Assembly: GCA_002105175.1 (NCBI GenBank)
Contig: MCGE01000049.1
Location: forward strand, 145,020-209,019
DNA: 64,000 bases
Reading direction: 5' to 3'
Origin: Absidia repens
Lineage: Eukaryota > Mucoromycota > Mucoromycetes > Mucorales > Cunninghamellaceae
The position numbers and the translations under genes were made by a program. The notes beneath the pieces are model-generated. The model was given only the letters and a program-made list of their open reading frames with translations, ran no database searches and had not been told where the DNA came from. Positions 53,604 through 63,712 of the stretch are shown here, one piece after another (position 1 is the first letter of the stretch; the number at the start of each line of letters is the position of its first letter).

Positions 53604-53692
53604 CCCGATCTGAGTGTGACATTTGCTATATTTGATAGATTGATTTATAATTTAATAAATATAGAGGATGACAAATACGACACTCCTAACAC
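53604..53692 (-). repeat. LTR-C fragment
   Basis: CCCGATCTGAGTGTGACATT to ATACGACA, then CTCCT, the reverse of the AGGAG duplication at 37293. Confidence 0.85.
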
Positions 53693-54834
53693 CAGCTCCA
53701 CAACGACCCAAAAACAATGAGAAAAAGGAACACAGAAATAGAATATCCTACTCCATCACCACATGTCTGCTTTCCGGAACAGCTAATTTGCTATTTTGGG
53801 CACAGAAACAAAGCAAGAAATTTCTACTTTAGACATAAAACAAAATGCAAAATTGCTATTTTAGGCACAGAAACAAAGCAGGAAATTTCTACTTTAGACA
53901 TAAAACAAAATGCAAAATTGCTATTTTGGGCGCAGAAACAAAGCAGGAAATTTGGACACACAAACAAAACAGGAAATTGCTACTTTGGACGCAAAAACAA
54001 ATGCAAAATTGCTACTTTAAACACAAAAAAAAATGCAAAATTGATATTTTGGGCACACAAGCAAAAGAGCACTCTCCATTCTAGAATACTCTGTTCCTAT
54101 GCTTCCACTTGGCTATGACATCCTATCATTGACAAAAATGTCGACTTGTCAACCTCTCTTTTACACACTCTAGAATACCCTGCTCTAGAATAACCCGCCT
54201 TCTTTATTTAAACATCTTCACACCGCATCATCTCTAAACTAAAACCATCCGCTGAAAAAAAAAACACGCACACATTCCTACCTTCTCCATCCTGAATCCA
54301 TCCTGAATCCCTACGATTTTTTTACATCCTCCTTATTTGTTCATGAATGTTGTATTTTGGCATATGAATGTAGCAGTAAAATAAAATAAAGTGTGACATT
54401 GATGTGAATCAGGCACAATGCAAGTGAAATAAAAATAGATTGAAATTCAGCGCTACAATGCAAGGACTCAGATCATGTATGGGTGTCATGATCTGATTTC
54501 ACTTTTTCATGTCTTTAAAAAAGAAACCCATTTATTATATCAAACCGTAGTAGTAGTTATACTGTTTCATACCATAATCACATCATTATAAAAAGATGCT
54601 TGATTTATATCAAATAAAGGTTAACAACATTCTCATCGTACTTTTTATTTTTATTTTATTTTATTTTTTACAAAAAACCTATTTTTTAACGATGAATGCA
54701 CTTTTCTCTTCATTGAAACATCACTACACTTCTGCATCACTAAACTAAAGTCATCGCGTGAACTCTTCGAGATTTGATGAAATCATCCAGCGAAAAAAAA
54801 GAAGAGGGAGATCCAAAAAAAGGGAGCTCCTGCT
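53693..54834 (-). repeat. P unit, copy 2, with nested LTR-A
   Basis: Reverse partner of 36550-37297. The tandem array at 53800-54070 has units of TTTGGGCACAGAAACAAAGC and GGAAATTTCTACTTTAGAC. An array-derived 133-codon frame is lysine/threonine/phenylalanine-rich and not a gene. Confidence 0.87.
54348..54690 (+). repeat. LTR-A subfamily, solo, in P unit
   Basis: TGTTGTATTTTGGCATATG to TTTTTTAACG with target duplication ATGAA. The other P unit has the unoccupied site (CATTCATGAACAAAG near 36690), confirming the insertion. Confidence 0.94.
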
Positions 54835-54849
54835 GTTGTATTTGGCATT

Positions 54850-55047
54850 GTGATGAAATACGAGACTAAATAAAGTGACTTTATTATTTTAATAATAATG
54901 AGGAAGAACAGGAAAAACCCGGTGGTAAAAAAACCTTTGCTTTAAAAAAAAAAAAAAAAAAAAGTAAAAACTGAGAATAAAAAAATCATAGTCCAGTAAT
55001 TAGATTCTATAAAATCTAATTTCAGTACCAATAAAAAAAATCTAAAT
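54850..55047 (+). repeat. LTR-D, 3'-truncated
   Basis: TGTGATGAAATACGAGAC to AAATCTAAAT, where the next element begins. It follows 15 bp of an LTR-A start (54835-54849). Confidence 0.82.
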
Positions 55048-55054
55048 GGTTGAA

Positions 55055-56475
55055 GGTCAAGATAGACACTCATGCGTAACTTCAAAGTAGATTTACTATA
55101 CCAAAAATAAGTCTATTTGAGCCGAAAATAGTATAGATCGACTCAGAATGAAACGCAGTTTATGATCTGCATAATTTTAAATTGATTCGCCGACTTTTTT
55201 TGAAAAACTTATATTGCTATTTATGCAATAGTTATCAATATTTTGGGCAATTTTTTTGTGTTCCCCGACCTTATATACATCCTATTATTGGTTCATGATA
55301 GTTATAGAACATTATGACAACTTTAAAGTAATTTAAAATATCTAGGTTTACGTAAAAATATACTATGAAATTAAAGTTGACATTTTTTACATTTTATTTT
55401 ATAAAGCTTTCAATTTACATTTGATTTTAATATAACTGTTACACATAATGTGGTTTTTGTTTCTCTTTTGAATGGTGGTATTTACGAGCTTGTATCTTTA
55501 TTTGCTGCAGAGTAATTGCTGAAAATGTGTTCTACTTTCCGAAAATGGTAAGTCATGAAAGCGTCTATATGAGACTTAAAACAAATATGCTGCATCAGTG
55601 CTACTAAGGGCCTTAGTCTTGTACGCACTACAGGAGAAGTAGGGACACTGCCAAATGTAATAGGACTTATCACGATTGTTAAATTTCATGATTGTACCGC
55701 AATGGCTAGAATAAAACAATCCTGCACCAGTTTCTGCGGTGTGTACCAAGTTATTCTGGCAGAGGAATTCGGCGGCAACATGGGGAGAGGCAAGGGCATG
55801 AGAGACTTGGACAGTTGGAGGTACGGCAGGCATGTTTTGATCAAAATAATCAAAAAAATACCACTCTTTATATATTTTTTTTCGCTTATATGCACCATAA
55901 ATTACCGCACCACGCTAAAACTTACTCCGTAATAAGCTAATATAACTTGCATGAAGCTGTCCTACCGCTTTCCATACTTACCATTTTCGGTAAGTAAAAC
56001 ACATTTTCAGCAAGAACTCTGCAGCAAATAAAGATACAAGCTCGTAAATACCACCATTCGAAAGAGAAACAAAAACCACATTATGTGTAACAGTTATATT
56101 AAAATCAAATGTAAATTGAAAGCTTTATAAAATAAAATGTAAAAAATGTCAACTTCAATTTCATGATATATTTTTACATAAACTTTGATATTTTAAATTA
56201 AGTTAAAGTTGCCATAATGTTCTATAACTATCAGGAACCAATAACGGGATGCATATAACCTCTGGGAACACAAAAAAATCGCCCAAAATATTGATAACTA
56301 TTGCATAAATAGCAATATAAGTTTTTCAAAAAATGTCGGCGAATCAACTTTAAATTATGCGGATCATAAACTGCGTTTCATTCTGAGTCGATCTATACTA
56401 TTTTCGGCTCAGATAGACCTATTTTTGGTATAGTAAATCTACTTTGAAGTTAAGCATGAGTGTCTATCTTGAACC
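55055..56475 (-). mobile_element. DNA transposon with about 500-bp terminal inverted repeats
   Basis: 55055-55553 and 55976-56475 are inverted copies (GGTCAAGATAGACACTCATG against GGTTCAAGATAGACACTCAT in reverse), with scattered substitutions and small indels. The unique middle of about 420 bp carries a relic of an IS1595/Merlin-type zinc ribbon on the minus strand. No clean target duplication was found; the left flank is a broken LTR-D. It is probably a non-autonomous, long-TIR Merlin relative. Confidence 0.8.
55576..55833 (-). pseudogene. IS1595/Merlin-type zinc-ribbon relic
   Basis: Minus frame includes EFLCQNNLV, HCGTIMKFNNRDKSYYIWQC and PYFSCSAYKTKAL. The order 'short hydrophobic helix, C/HCG..M, W.C....C' is that of the N-terminal zinc ribbon of IS1595/ISXO2 transposases (compare 47215-47300). 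The DDE domain is absent. Confidence 0.5.
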
Positions 56476-56560
56476 TAATCCCTTGAAAACTTTCCACTAA
56501 GGTGCTGGACGAAATCCTTAGAGAGAGATGAGGTGGCCAATTTAAAATCCCGATCATATT

Positions 56561-57463
56561 GTTATATACTCTGCTTTATTCTCCCCTGAATAAAACATCA
56601 TCTTTATCACATTCTATCTCCGCTAAGTCCTTGTCCCCTCATTACAGGGTGAGACTACCATCGTCATGTCAGATAAATCAAAGATCCCCACTCCCTCTCC
56701 TACACCAATCAGCAGCAAATAAATCAACACTGGGATAGAAATCTGCGCACCTTCAGATTTGTCTATAACACCACACCTCACTCTTCCACCAACAGCACCC
56801 CATTCTTTTTAGTCCATGGTCGCGAAGCACGATTACCGCTAATTTCAGGAAATATTGTCAAACCGAAACTGTCATCCCACTCATCCTATCTCAACAACCA
56901 CTCCATGGACACGACGGAATATATCAATGAACTCAACAACAACCTGAACGTAGCCTTCGACGTGATATACGACAGCCACAAGAACAATCGACCCGATCCC
57001 CAATCCAATCATTTTTCTGTGAATGATCAAGTTCTATTATTCAACACACAAATGACAAACAAACAGCAAAACCGCCATCGCAAACTGTTACTTGACTGGG
57101 TCGGCCCTTACACCATCACGAAGATCAATTCACCTACCACTGTAGACATACTCGACTGTAACTCCAAAAAGGCTTACAACAACGTACATATCAAACGACT
57201 GAAACCATTCCTCACTTAGTTTAGATTTTATTTTTATTTTTTTTTATTTTATTTAGTTTAGTTTCGGGTGATTACGCTTTTTCCCACTGGGTTTTTTAAT
57301 GCAAATCACTCCCCCCTCATTCATTCTTAGACGGTGGGATGTTATATACTCCGCATTATTATATACGGTATTCACTTTATTCTCCCCTGAATAAAACATC
57401 ATCTTCATCACATCTTTCTCACTTCACATTCTATCTCCGCTAAGTCCTTGTCCCCTCATTACA
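56561..57463 (+). mobile_element. Short-LTR retrotransposon deletion derivative (family M)
   Basis: 5' LTR 56561-56646 (86 bp) and 3' LTR 57340-57463 (124 bp) both start TGTTATATACTC and end CCTTGTCCCCTCATTACA. The 5' copy lacks about 38 bp. Flanks ATAT/ATAT give a 4-bp target duplication. A purine tract (AGACGGTGGGA) precedes the 3' LTR. Inside, a gag-like start (ATG 56666) is joined to the end of integrase, so the middle of the element is deleted. Confidence 0.87.
56666..57219 (+). pseudogene. gag start fused to integrase C-terminal region
   Basis: ATG SDKSKIPTPSPTPISS ends at a TAA near 56720. In another frame the integrase tail reads QHWDRNLRTFRFVYNTTPHS, then PFFLVHGREARLP, and later VNDQVLLF with LLLDWVGPYTITKI, VHIKRLKPF and a stop at 57219. 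These are the late core and GPY-like C-terminal domain of Ty3 integrases. There is no chromodomain. Confidence 0.85.
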
Positions 57464-58317
57464 ATATGATTTTTCATTTTCGGTGGGTTCTCATTGTTTT
57501 GCCGTTTCTTTCCTTTTTCTTTTTTTTCTCTTCATCGTTATGGCCTCCTTGAATATTTGTTGGACTTTGCTCAACGTCAGGACTAGTTTAGAAGGGTTTC
57601 CAAAAAAGGGATTACAAGATGCATGGGGAATCCCTTCCATTTTGAATCTAGGATCTTGAGGATGTCTTGATTAGTTTAGTTTGTATCTTTTATTCAACAA
57701 AAACATACTTTTTCTTCAATAAAATTCGTCCTCGCTTCATTGAAACATGTCTTTGATTTAATGTAGTGTGACTTTGCTTCAATGAAAAGCACTGCCGTAG
57801 AAGTTTACAGATCACTTTTAGGGATCCCTCTTACAGGTCCCCTTTTTTTACATCACTACTTCTTTGGAATTTTTTTACGCTTTTTATCAATATTAGTGCC
57901 CTTTTTTAGTACTATTGATTCCTCTTCACGTTCCCTTTACTTTAGTACAATGTTGACTGTCGTAATTCAATAAAACGTTTTTTATTTTTCAATAAATAAT
58001 GCGTAATACAGTAAGTATATTCTACAGTGGGTGGGTGGGGGCTCTATTCTACAGACTGTTATATAATGGGTTAACAAAAATGAGAGGGATTCAATACTCA
58101 ATGATTTGATTTGCTGCCACGGAACAATAGATCTGAAACTATGGTAGCCGAAATACTACTGTACGCTATACTACATAAATGAAGAGGGAATACTATGGCT
58201 AATACAATGAGAGAGATGAAGGTCGCTTCAGCATCTGTAGCAAGATAAGTGTGTTGAGCGCAATATTTAAAAAAAAAGAAGCAAACGTTCCGCTCAAATA
58301 GTCTTTGGAAATCCCAA
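57464..58317 (+). repeat. H repeat head and Q unit, copy 3 (first part)
   Basis: H core GCATGGGGAATCCCTTCC near 57620, then tail words ATCCCTCTTAC and the Q tail TTTACTTTAGTACAATGTTG. It continues after LTR-J at 58836 and after the LINE at 61783. TACAGTA/TACTGTA lie near 58006 and 58158. Confidence 0.8.
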
Positions 58318-58835
58318 TGTCGTATCATGAATAAAAATGTTCTGCCTGAATAATAAGCAGAGCGGCATTTGAATAAATTCAGGTACCAATTAATCATTTA
58401 TCCATTTCAAAACCAAACCAATGATCTCTACACAAGATATGAACATACACTTACAGTATCATGATTATTTTTATTTATAATCATTATATTTGTAATCATT
58501 ATGATATGATTTATAATCCTTATAAGAAAACCAATGAAAAAGTTTTCTTACTAGTTCCAATTGTATTAACACCAATCATGATCAAATAACCAGTATCATA
58601 GATTACCCGGTCTTAAACGTCATTTTATTTTTATTTTGTATAAATAGTCTCTAGTATTTTATTTTTATTTTGTATAAATAGTCTCTAGTATTTTATTTTT
58701 ATTTTGTATAAATAGTCTCTAGTATTTTATTTTTATTTTTTATAATCAACATCAGTCTAAAATAAAGATAACAAAGAATCTCACTTATTTTCTTACGTCT
58801 TTATTTTTCTATTATTACAGACCCTATATTCAACA
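58318..58835 (+). repeat. LTR-J, solo, in Q unit
   Basis: TGTCGTATCATGAATAAAAA to CCTATATTCAACA with exact target duplication CCCAA (58313-58317 and 58836-58840). It contains three tandem 34-bp units (GTCTCTAGTATTTTATTTTT) near 58648-58745, found once in the other copies. Confidence 0.93.
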
Positions 58836-59021
58836 CCCAACATGAAGGTCATGATGCCCGAAGTCTAAGTGTTTGAAGTTGGATATAATCTGAATAATAT
58901 TGAATGCATTTTGACACGCCACACCCATAGTGTTAAAAATTGTAGTTTATTGCTATGTAGTTGTTGGCTATTAATTGTTACAGGGAAGGTGTCACTTTTT
59001 ACAGATGAGCTCAAAAAGGAA

Positions 59022-59696
59022 AAATGATGCGTCAAGGTGATCCCCTGTCTCCTATCCTTTTCAATTTTCCACTGGAGCCTCTTTTACTCACCATTTTGGC
59101 CAATCCCGCTCTCAAAGGCATAATTTCTTCCACCGCCAATCCTACTATCAACATTAAAGTTTTGGCTTATGCCGACGATATCTGCTTATTCCTCACAAAT
59201 CCTTCTGAACTCCACCACGCTCAATCTATTCTCACCACATATTGTAAAGCATCCAATGCTAAACTCATGCCTTCTCTCTCCCTGAATGGCAACCTCTATT
59301 ACACAATGGTTCGACAAACATACCCCAACTTACCTCACCTACCTCGGTTTCCCTCTACTATACCCCAAAGGTCACAGAGAGGTCTTTGCTCGCTCACTCA
59401 TCACCAAAATTAATCAAACACACTATCATCTCTCTTTCTGCCATTTGACCTACAAGGGTAGAGTCACTGTCTGCAACTCCCTCTTCACCTCAAAGATCTG
59501 GCATACATTGCGTTTAACTCCTCTCCCAAAATGGTCCTTTACCCCTGTCTCATAAACATTGGCAAGCACATCCTATTGCGACTACCCTGGAAACAACTTT
59601 GTCTCCCAGTTGAACTAGGTGGCCTTGACCTTATCGACCCTCAAGCTCAATAAATCTCTTTACAGTCACGATGGCTTTCTCACCTCAATATAGGCA
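59022..59696 (+). pseudogene. LINE reverse transcriptase, 5' part of a split LINE
   Basis: RT motifs: RQGDPLSPILFNF, then VLAYADDICLF near 59160-59190, then a frame change near 59300 and FPLLYPKGHREVFARSLI, LWHTLRLTPLPKW-like and VELGGLDLIDPQAQ. It is 5'-truncated within the RT palm. A 9-bp duplication (AAAAAGGAA) flanks the whole LINE at 59013 and 61783. The LTR-D inserted at 59702 separates it from the 3' part. Confidence 0.87.
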
Positions 59697-60039
59697 CCCG
59701 ATGTGATGAAATACGAGACTTAAATAAAGTAACTTTATTATAAAAATATAATAATGAGGAAGAAGTCGGAAAACCCCAGTGGGTAAAAAAAAAAAAGTAA
59801 AACTAAGAAAAAAAAATCATAGTCCAGTAATTAGATTCTACAAAGTCTAATTTCAGTACTAATAAATAAAATTAAATACTAGCTACCAGTGTTGTGAAAT
59901 TGAAATACCGTTAAGGTACAAAATAGATTTTTATGTATCAAATGTGGGAGCGCCCATGTTGAATGTAGGGTTTGTAATAATAGAAAAATAAAGACGTAAT
60001 AAAATAAGTGAGATTCTTTGTTACTGTATCTTTATTTAA

Positions 60040-60350
60040 AAAAAGGCGATAGACAAAAAGATCAACAATGAATCACGACAATGGAAGTCTCCATTCATGC
60101 TTGGTGATTTAGTGACACTTTTCACAGGTATAAAATCGAATTCTTGGACGGGAAAAATCTCTGACAACTGGGAAGGAATTTATACAGTATCATTCACCAA
60201 ACACTCGGAAAAGGAACCTATATAATTAAGCCTTATCATGACGAGTCAACCAAGTTGCGAAGAGTGCACGGGAACCGACTCAAATCATATATGCTGCCTA
60301 ATATATTTTGGAACCAAATTGATCAACGATTAGGAAGTAACTTTTATTAA
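60040..60350 (+). pseudogene. Ty3 integrase C-terminal region upstream of ORF3
   Basis: KSPFMLGDLVTLFTGIKSNS, then WEGIYTVSFTKHSEK, and after a one-base shift TYIIKPYHDESTKLRRVHGN and RLKSYMLPNIFWNQ, then a stop at 60348. This is the GPY-like C-terminal domain of a Ty3 integrase. The TACAGTA at 60180 encodes the conserved YTV and need not be a footprint. Confidence 0.83.
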
Positions 60351-60428
60351 AAAAAAAAAAAAATATTATAAATACCGAAGGTTCCCATTACAATTCCCAA
60401 TATCAATCTTAACAATTACCACACAATT

Positions 60429-60845
60429 TCTACTTGGAGCATTACAGAACAAGAAAAGTTGGAACACTATCAATCAACTGTCAACAAAGCCAAAACCGAG
60501 TACTTCGACTTACACTTCCTGGAAAGACAAACCCATTATCAAAGACTGATGTTACTAGATGGTGAACTAATACCCAACCTAATCCGTCTGGCCCACGAAA
60601 CCATTAAGCATCAGGAAAGTGTTCGAGTGTATAGGCGAAAATTATTGCAGTTTTTCCGAACACAAATGGTCGGACAGAACGGAAGCATTCGAAGAATCAT
60701 CTGGACTCACTTGGAAGCCCAGGACCCTTGGGTAAACGGTGGAGGTCCGCCTCTTCCAAGGGAGGAGGATGTCGGGGGACTGGACCTCGCCGCTTTGTTT
60801 GGTGTAGAAGACGTCCTTAGTTGGGCGACCGGCGGCGGACATTGA
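60429..60845 (+). CDS. ORF3 family protein (copy X4), start codon lost
   Basis: Open frame of about 138 codons aligning with X1 from its second residue (TWSITEQEKLEHYQ against NWTLTKEEQNCYHQ). It has EYFDLHFLERQ, LIPNLIRLAH, RRIIW, QDPWVNGGGPPLPR and VLSWATGG motifs. The codon aligned with the X1 ATG is not ATG. An A-tract and ATTATAAATACC precede it at 60351-60375. The last 205 bp recur at 9757-9962. Confidence 0.62.
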   Translation, partial: STWSITEQEKLEHYQSTVNKAKTEYFDLHFLERQTHYQRLMLLDGELIPNLIRLAHETIKHQESVRVYRRKLLQFFRTQMVGQNGSIRRIIWTHLEAQDPWVNGGGPPLPREEDVGGLDLAALFGVEDVLSWATGGGH

Positions 60846-61286
60846 ATCATTTTGACGCTCAACGCATTTTTTTGATTGATGTTGATTATAAAAATAAAAA
60901 TAAAATACTAGAGACTATTTATACAAAATAAAAATAAAATAACGTTTGAGACTGGGTAATCTATGATGTTGGTTATTTGATCATGATTGGTGTTAATACA
61001 ATTGGAACTAGTAAGAAAACTTTTTCATTGGTTTTCTTATAAGGATTATAAATCATATCATAATGATTACAAATAAAAATAATCATGATAAGTGTATGTT
61101 CATATCTTATATAGAGATCATTGGTTTGGTTTTTGAAATGGATAAATGATCAACTGGTACCTGAATTTATTCAAATGCCGCTCTGCTTATTATTCAGGCA
61201 GAACATTTTTATTCATGATACGACAGCCCACATTTATTATTTTTTTTATTTTCACTTTTTACTTCCAGCACCTAATAAACACCACA

Positions 61287-61787
61287 CCCGACTCCCTTTC
61301 CACTCCCCTTTTATACTCATTGCTCACTTACTCTCATTTATATCCATAGACTCCATCAAAATATCTTGGTCCCCAACGATGTGTTTGGATGCCCGACATT
61401 GGCTATTATACCAGGTCCCGTCCTCCCATTGGCTCCACAAACCTAAATACAGGTTTCTCCGAGGCCATGTCTTTTTTGCCCTGTCCCCTTCATCCAACTC
61501 TTTGATGGTAAGTCTAAAAAGAAAAATTAAGTAAAAAAAAATGAGTCCCTATCCCCGTTCCTCCTCACACACAACTTTTCCTCTCGCCTGTCTCTTGTCT
61601 TCTTCCCTCTCTCACTGCTCCCTCCACTTTTTACCTCCCAACCCCAGTATCCTACTACCACACTCTATCTTTTCGCTCTTTAGCAGCACCTCCTTTTTCT
61701 TTTTATATATTTTAATTTATTGGCCATTGCTCTTTTTGACGTGAGTCCAAGTCGTTGTTCAATAAACGACACATTACAAAAAAAAAA
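61287..61787 (+). pseudogene. LINE 3' part with poly(A)
   Basis: RLPFHSPFILIAHLLSFISI, then CLDARHWLLYQ, matches 35280-35500. Then 440 bp of the other copy (35503-35943) are missing between two TGATGGTA-like words. It ends CAATAAACGACACATTAC plus A's. Confidence 0.85.
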
Positions 61788-61791
61788 GGAA

Positions 61792-62690
61792 TAATTGAAA
61801 TCCCGCGCTGACTCAGTATCCTTAGAGTAGTTTGTAAAATATCTTCTCTACAAAAAATAAAACACATTGTATGAGGCGAGTTTGGTCTCATCTGAAAACT
61901 ATTGAAAAGCTGGTTACGATACTGTTAACCCATTTTCAATACAATTCAACCATGGTTTTGTATAGCTTTTTAAAGGTCTTGTTTGAATAAAGTTTGTGGA
62001 ACACACACTTTTTCCTTTGGAATGTTGAGATGGATTTCTATTGGTTCCCGCTCGAATTTTCCTTTTTTTTTAAAAAAAAAATCCCCCCACGATTTTCGTT
62101 TTTCTTTTCCTTCCTCACATTTTCTCAAGACTAAGTCAGGTAAATCAACACACACATTGCACTAACTGCCTTTTTTTTCAAAAACAAAAAACGAAGAATC
62201 ATTAGTATTCGTGCTTTGCTAGTTGCTCTGTGTTTGTGCATAGGTACGACGGACGAAGGAAAACGACGAAGGACGAAAAATGAAAAACGACACACGAAAC
62301 ACGAAGAACGAAAAAAAAAAAACGAATTAAAGCACAGATACAGGGCGCTTGCAGGGCATTCGACTGGTTTTCACCTTTTGGCTACAGGAAGATGTATTTT
62401 TGTTCTTCCTGGCTCCGTTAGGGAGAGAGCTTGCCCTTCTGGAGTGGTGGGTGCCGATCAAGTTTTACCTCCTCGTGGTGGCACCTGGGTAACGCTAAAA
62501 GAACTTGTTAGATTAGAACTGTACTTTAGATTAGATCAATATAGGTATAGAGGGGCGTTAGCGATAGAAGAAAAATACCTTGTCTACCAATCAATAAAAT
62601 TATGTCTCCTCTTTTTGCCAACCAATAAATCTATTGTACGTCTTGGCTTCTTTTTTACAATATACTATATACTGTATTGACTTTCTTTTG
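61792..62690 (+). repeat. Q unit, copy 3 (last part)
   Basis: Continues the Q unit after the LINE, matching 45905-46800. The LTR-B' found beyond the end of the other two copies is absent. Confidence 0.85.
62216..62680 (+). CDS. Q-unit conserved open frame (154 aa), function unknown
   Basis: Third copy. The middle (VVGADQVLPPRGGTWV) is kept. After DQYR the frame is shifted for about 35 codons relative to the other copies and then returns, so indels occurred in pairs or the frame is not constrained there. Confidence 0.3.
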   Translation: MLVALCLCIGTTDEGKRRRTKNEKRHTKHEERKKKNELKHRYRALAGHSTGFHLLATGRCIFVLPGSVRERACPSGVVGADQVLPPRGGTWVTLKELVRLELYFRLDQYRYRGALAIEEKYLVYQSIKLCLLFLPTNKSIVRLGFFFTIYYILY

Positions 62691-63353
62691 TATCTTTTTA
62701 TACCGTATACTCTCTTGTCTTCTTACATATCCTGTATACTGCAGTGCGTTTCTTTTGTCATGTCTTCTTTTATATACTGTATACGGTGTCCTGTTTTGTC
62801 CATCTTATGCAGACCTGTATACTGTATACTCTTCAATATGTACAGTATATCTATTTTCTTTTTTCTCCGGTATGCTTTGAGTTCACAGTTGTATTGAGAC
62901 AGGAAATTGGATACACCGTCAGTATCGATTGTCTTTGTTTTAAAGGGGTACAGGGATACAGTATAAAAAATTAAATTGTATGTCTTGTTAGTGCCATTAA
63001 AATCATCCCTAAACTGCTTTTACAGTATATTTATATGACCTATATAGCGCCAACTACATCCTCATCATATATACAACTACCCAACAAAGCTTGGAATGTG
63101 ATAGTGAAGATGACATTTACTCGTTTCGGTCCCCATCACCCGTCAATCGTACAAATCGTGTGGAAGTCGATGGGAGAATGTTGTGTACAGATAATATAGA
63201 ACGAAAATTATTCTTTACCTTTTTTATATGCGCTTATTTTATATATTTTTTGTAGCTAACCATGTGCTCTACCCTCTATCGAAAGCGAAGATCATCTGTT
63301 AAAGCTGGAACAAGACAATGAATTTTATGTATACCAGACGAACACCTTCCCTC
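62691..63353. other. Unrecognised region, footprint-rich, possible host exon
   Basis: 62690-63030 holds at least six TACAGTA/TACTGTA words. 63085-63225 has a protein-like stretch (LECDSEDDIYSFRSPSPVNR) ending at a stop, with a TTTTTGTAG acceptor-like word near 63256. It may be an exon of an unrecognised gene, but no splice model holds up. Confidence 0.35.
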
Positions 63354-63712
63354 TGTCGTATTTGTCATTTGTCATCATCCACACATATCAGATACGCGGT
63401 TATCCATTATTACCCAACAATTGTACCTTGTCACTCTCAGGCATAACCTCACACTGGCTATGTTTCACTTGGTCTACAATCAACATCAAAGATTAATCAT
63501 CCATCTATTCGATAATATACTATTTTATTCCTCATCTCGAACTCTACCAATAATCCATTATCATCTACAATCATCTATCATCATACAAATTTATTATTCC
63601 AACATCCGCTTCCCATACTTTTACTATAAGAACCCACTGTCATTTTATTTAATAAAAACAATATCTTTTATATCACTTACTTGATTGACTTTACCATACT
63701 CAAATTATTACA
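63354..63712 (+). repeat. LTR-G
   Basis: TGTCGTATTTGTCATTTGTC to CAAATTATTACA, 359 bp. No target duplication (flanks CCCTC and CATGG). Confidence 0.9.

Larger units (their letters stand above)
59957..61225 (-). repeat. LTR-J, nested in LTR-D, carrying an ORF3 cassette
   Basis: TGTTGAATGTAGGG to CATGATACGACA (reverse of the LTR-J start) with exact duplication GCCCA (59952-59956 and 61226-61230). About 830 bp of pol/ORF3 DNA in the opposite orientation break the LTR between CTTTATTT and TTGATGTTGATTATAA. TACTGTA near 60022 is a 5-bp insertion relative to 58771. Confidence 0.9.
59702..61286 (+). repeat. LTR-D, nested in LINE and itself carrying LTR-J
   Basis: TGTGATGAAATACGAGAC to AATAAACACCACA with exact target duplication CCCGA (59697-59701 and 61287-61291). 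Confidence 0.92.

Noticed and set aside
53717..54118. 133-codon lysine/threonine-rich frame
   Set aside because: Generated by the P-unit tandem array; the mirrored copy at 36851-37189 reads as an unrelated protein.
60180..60186. TACAGTA inside the integrase C-terminus as an excision footprint
   Set aside because: It is in frame and encodes the YTV expected at this position, so it is probably original sequence.
61500..61512. Spliced (retrocopied) LINE intron
   Set aside because: The missing 440 bp lack a GT...AG arrangement; direct repeats at the junction explain the loss.
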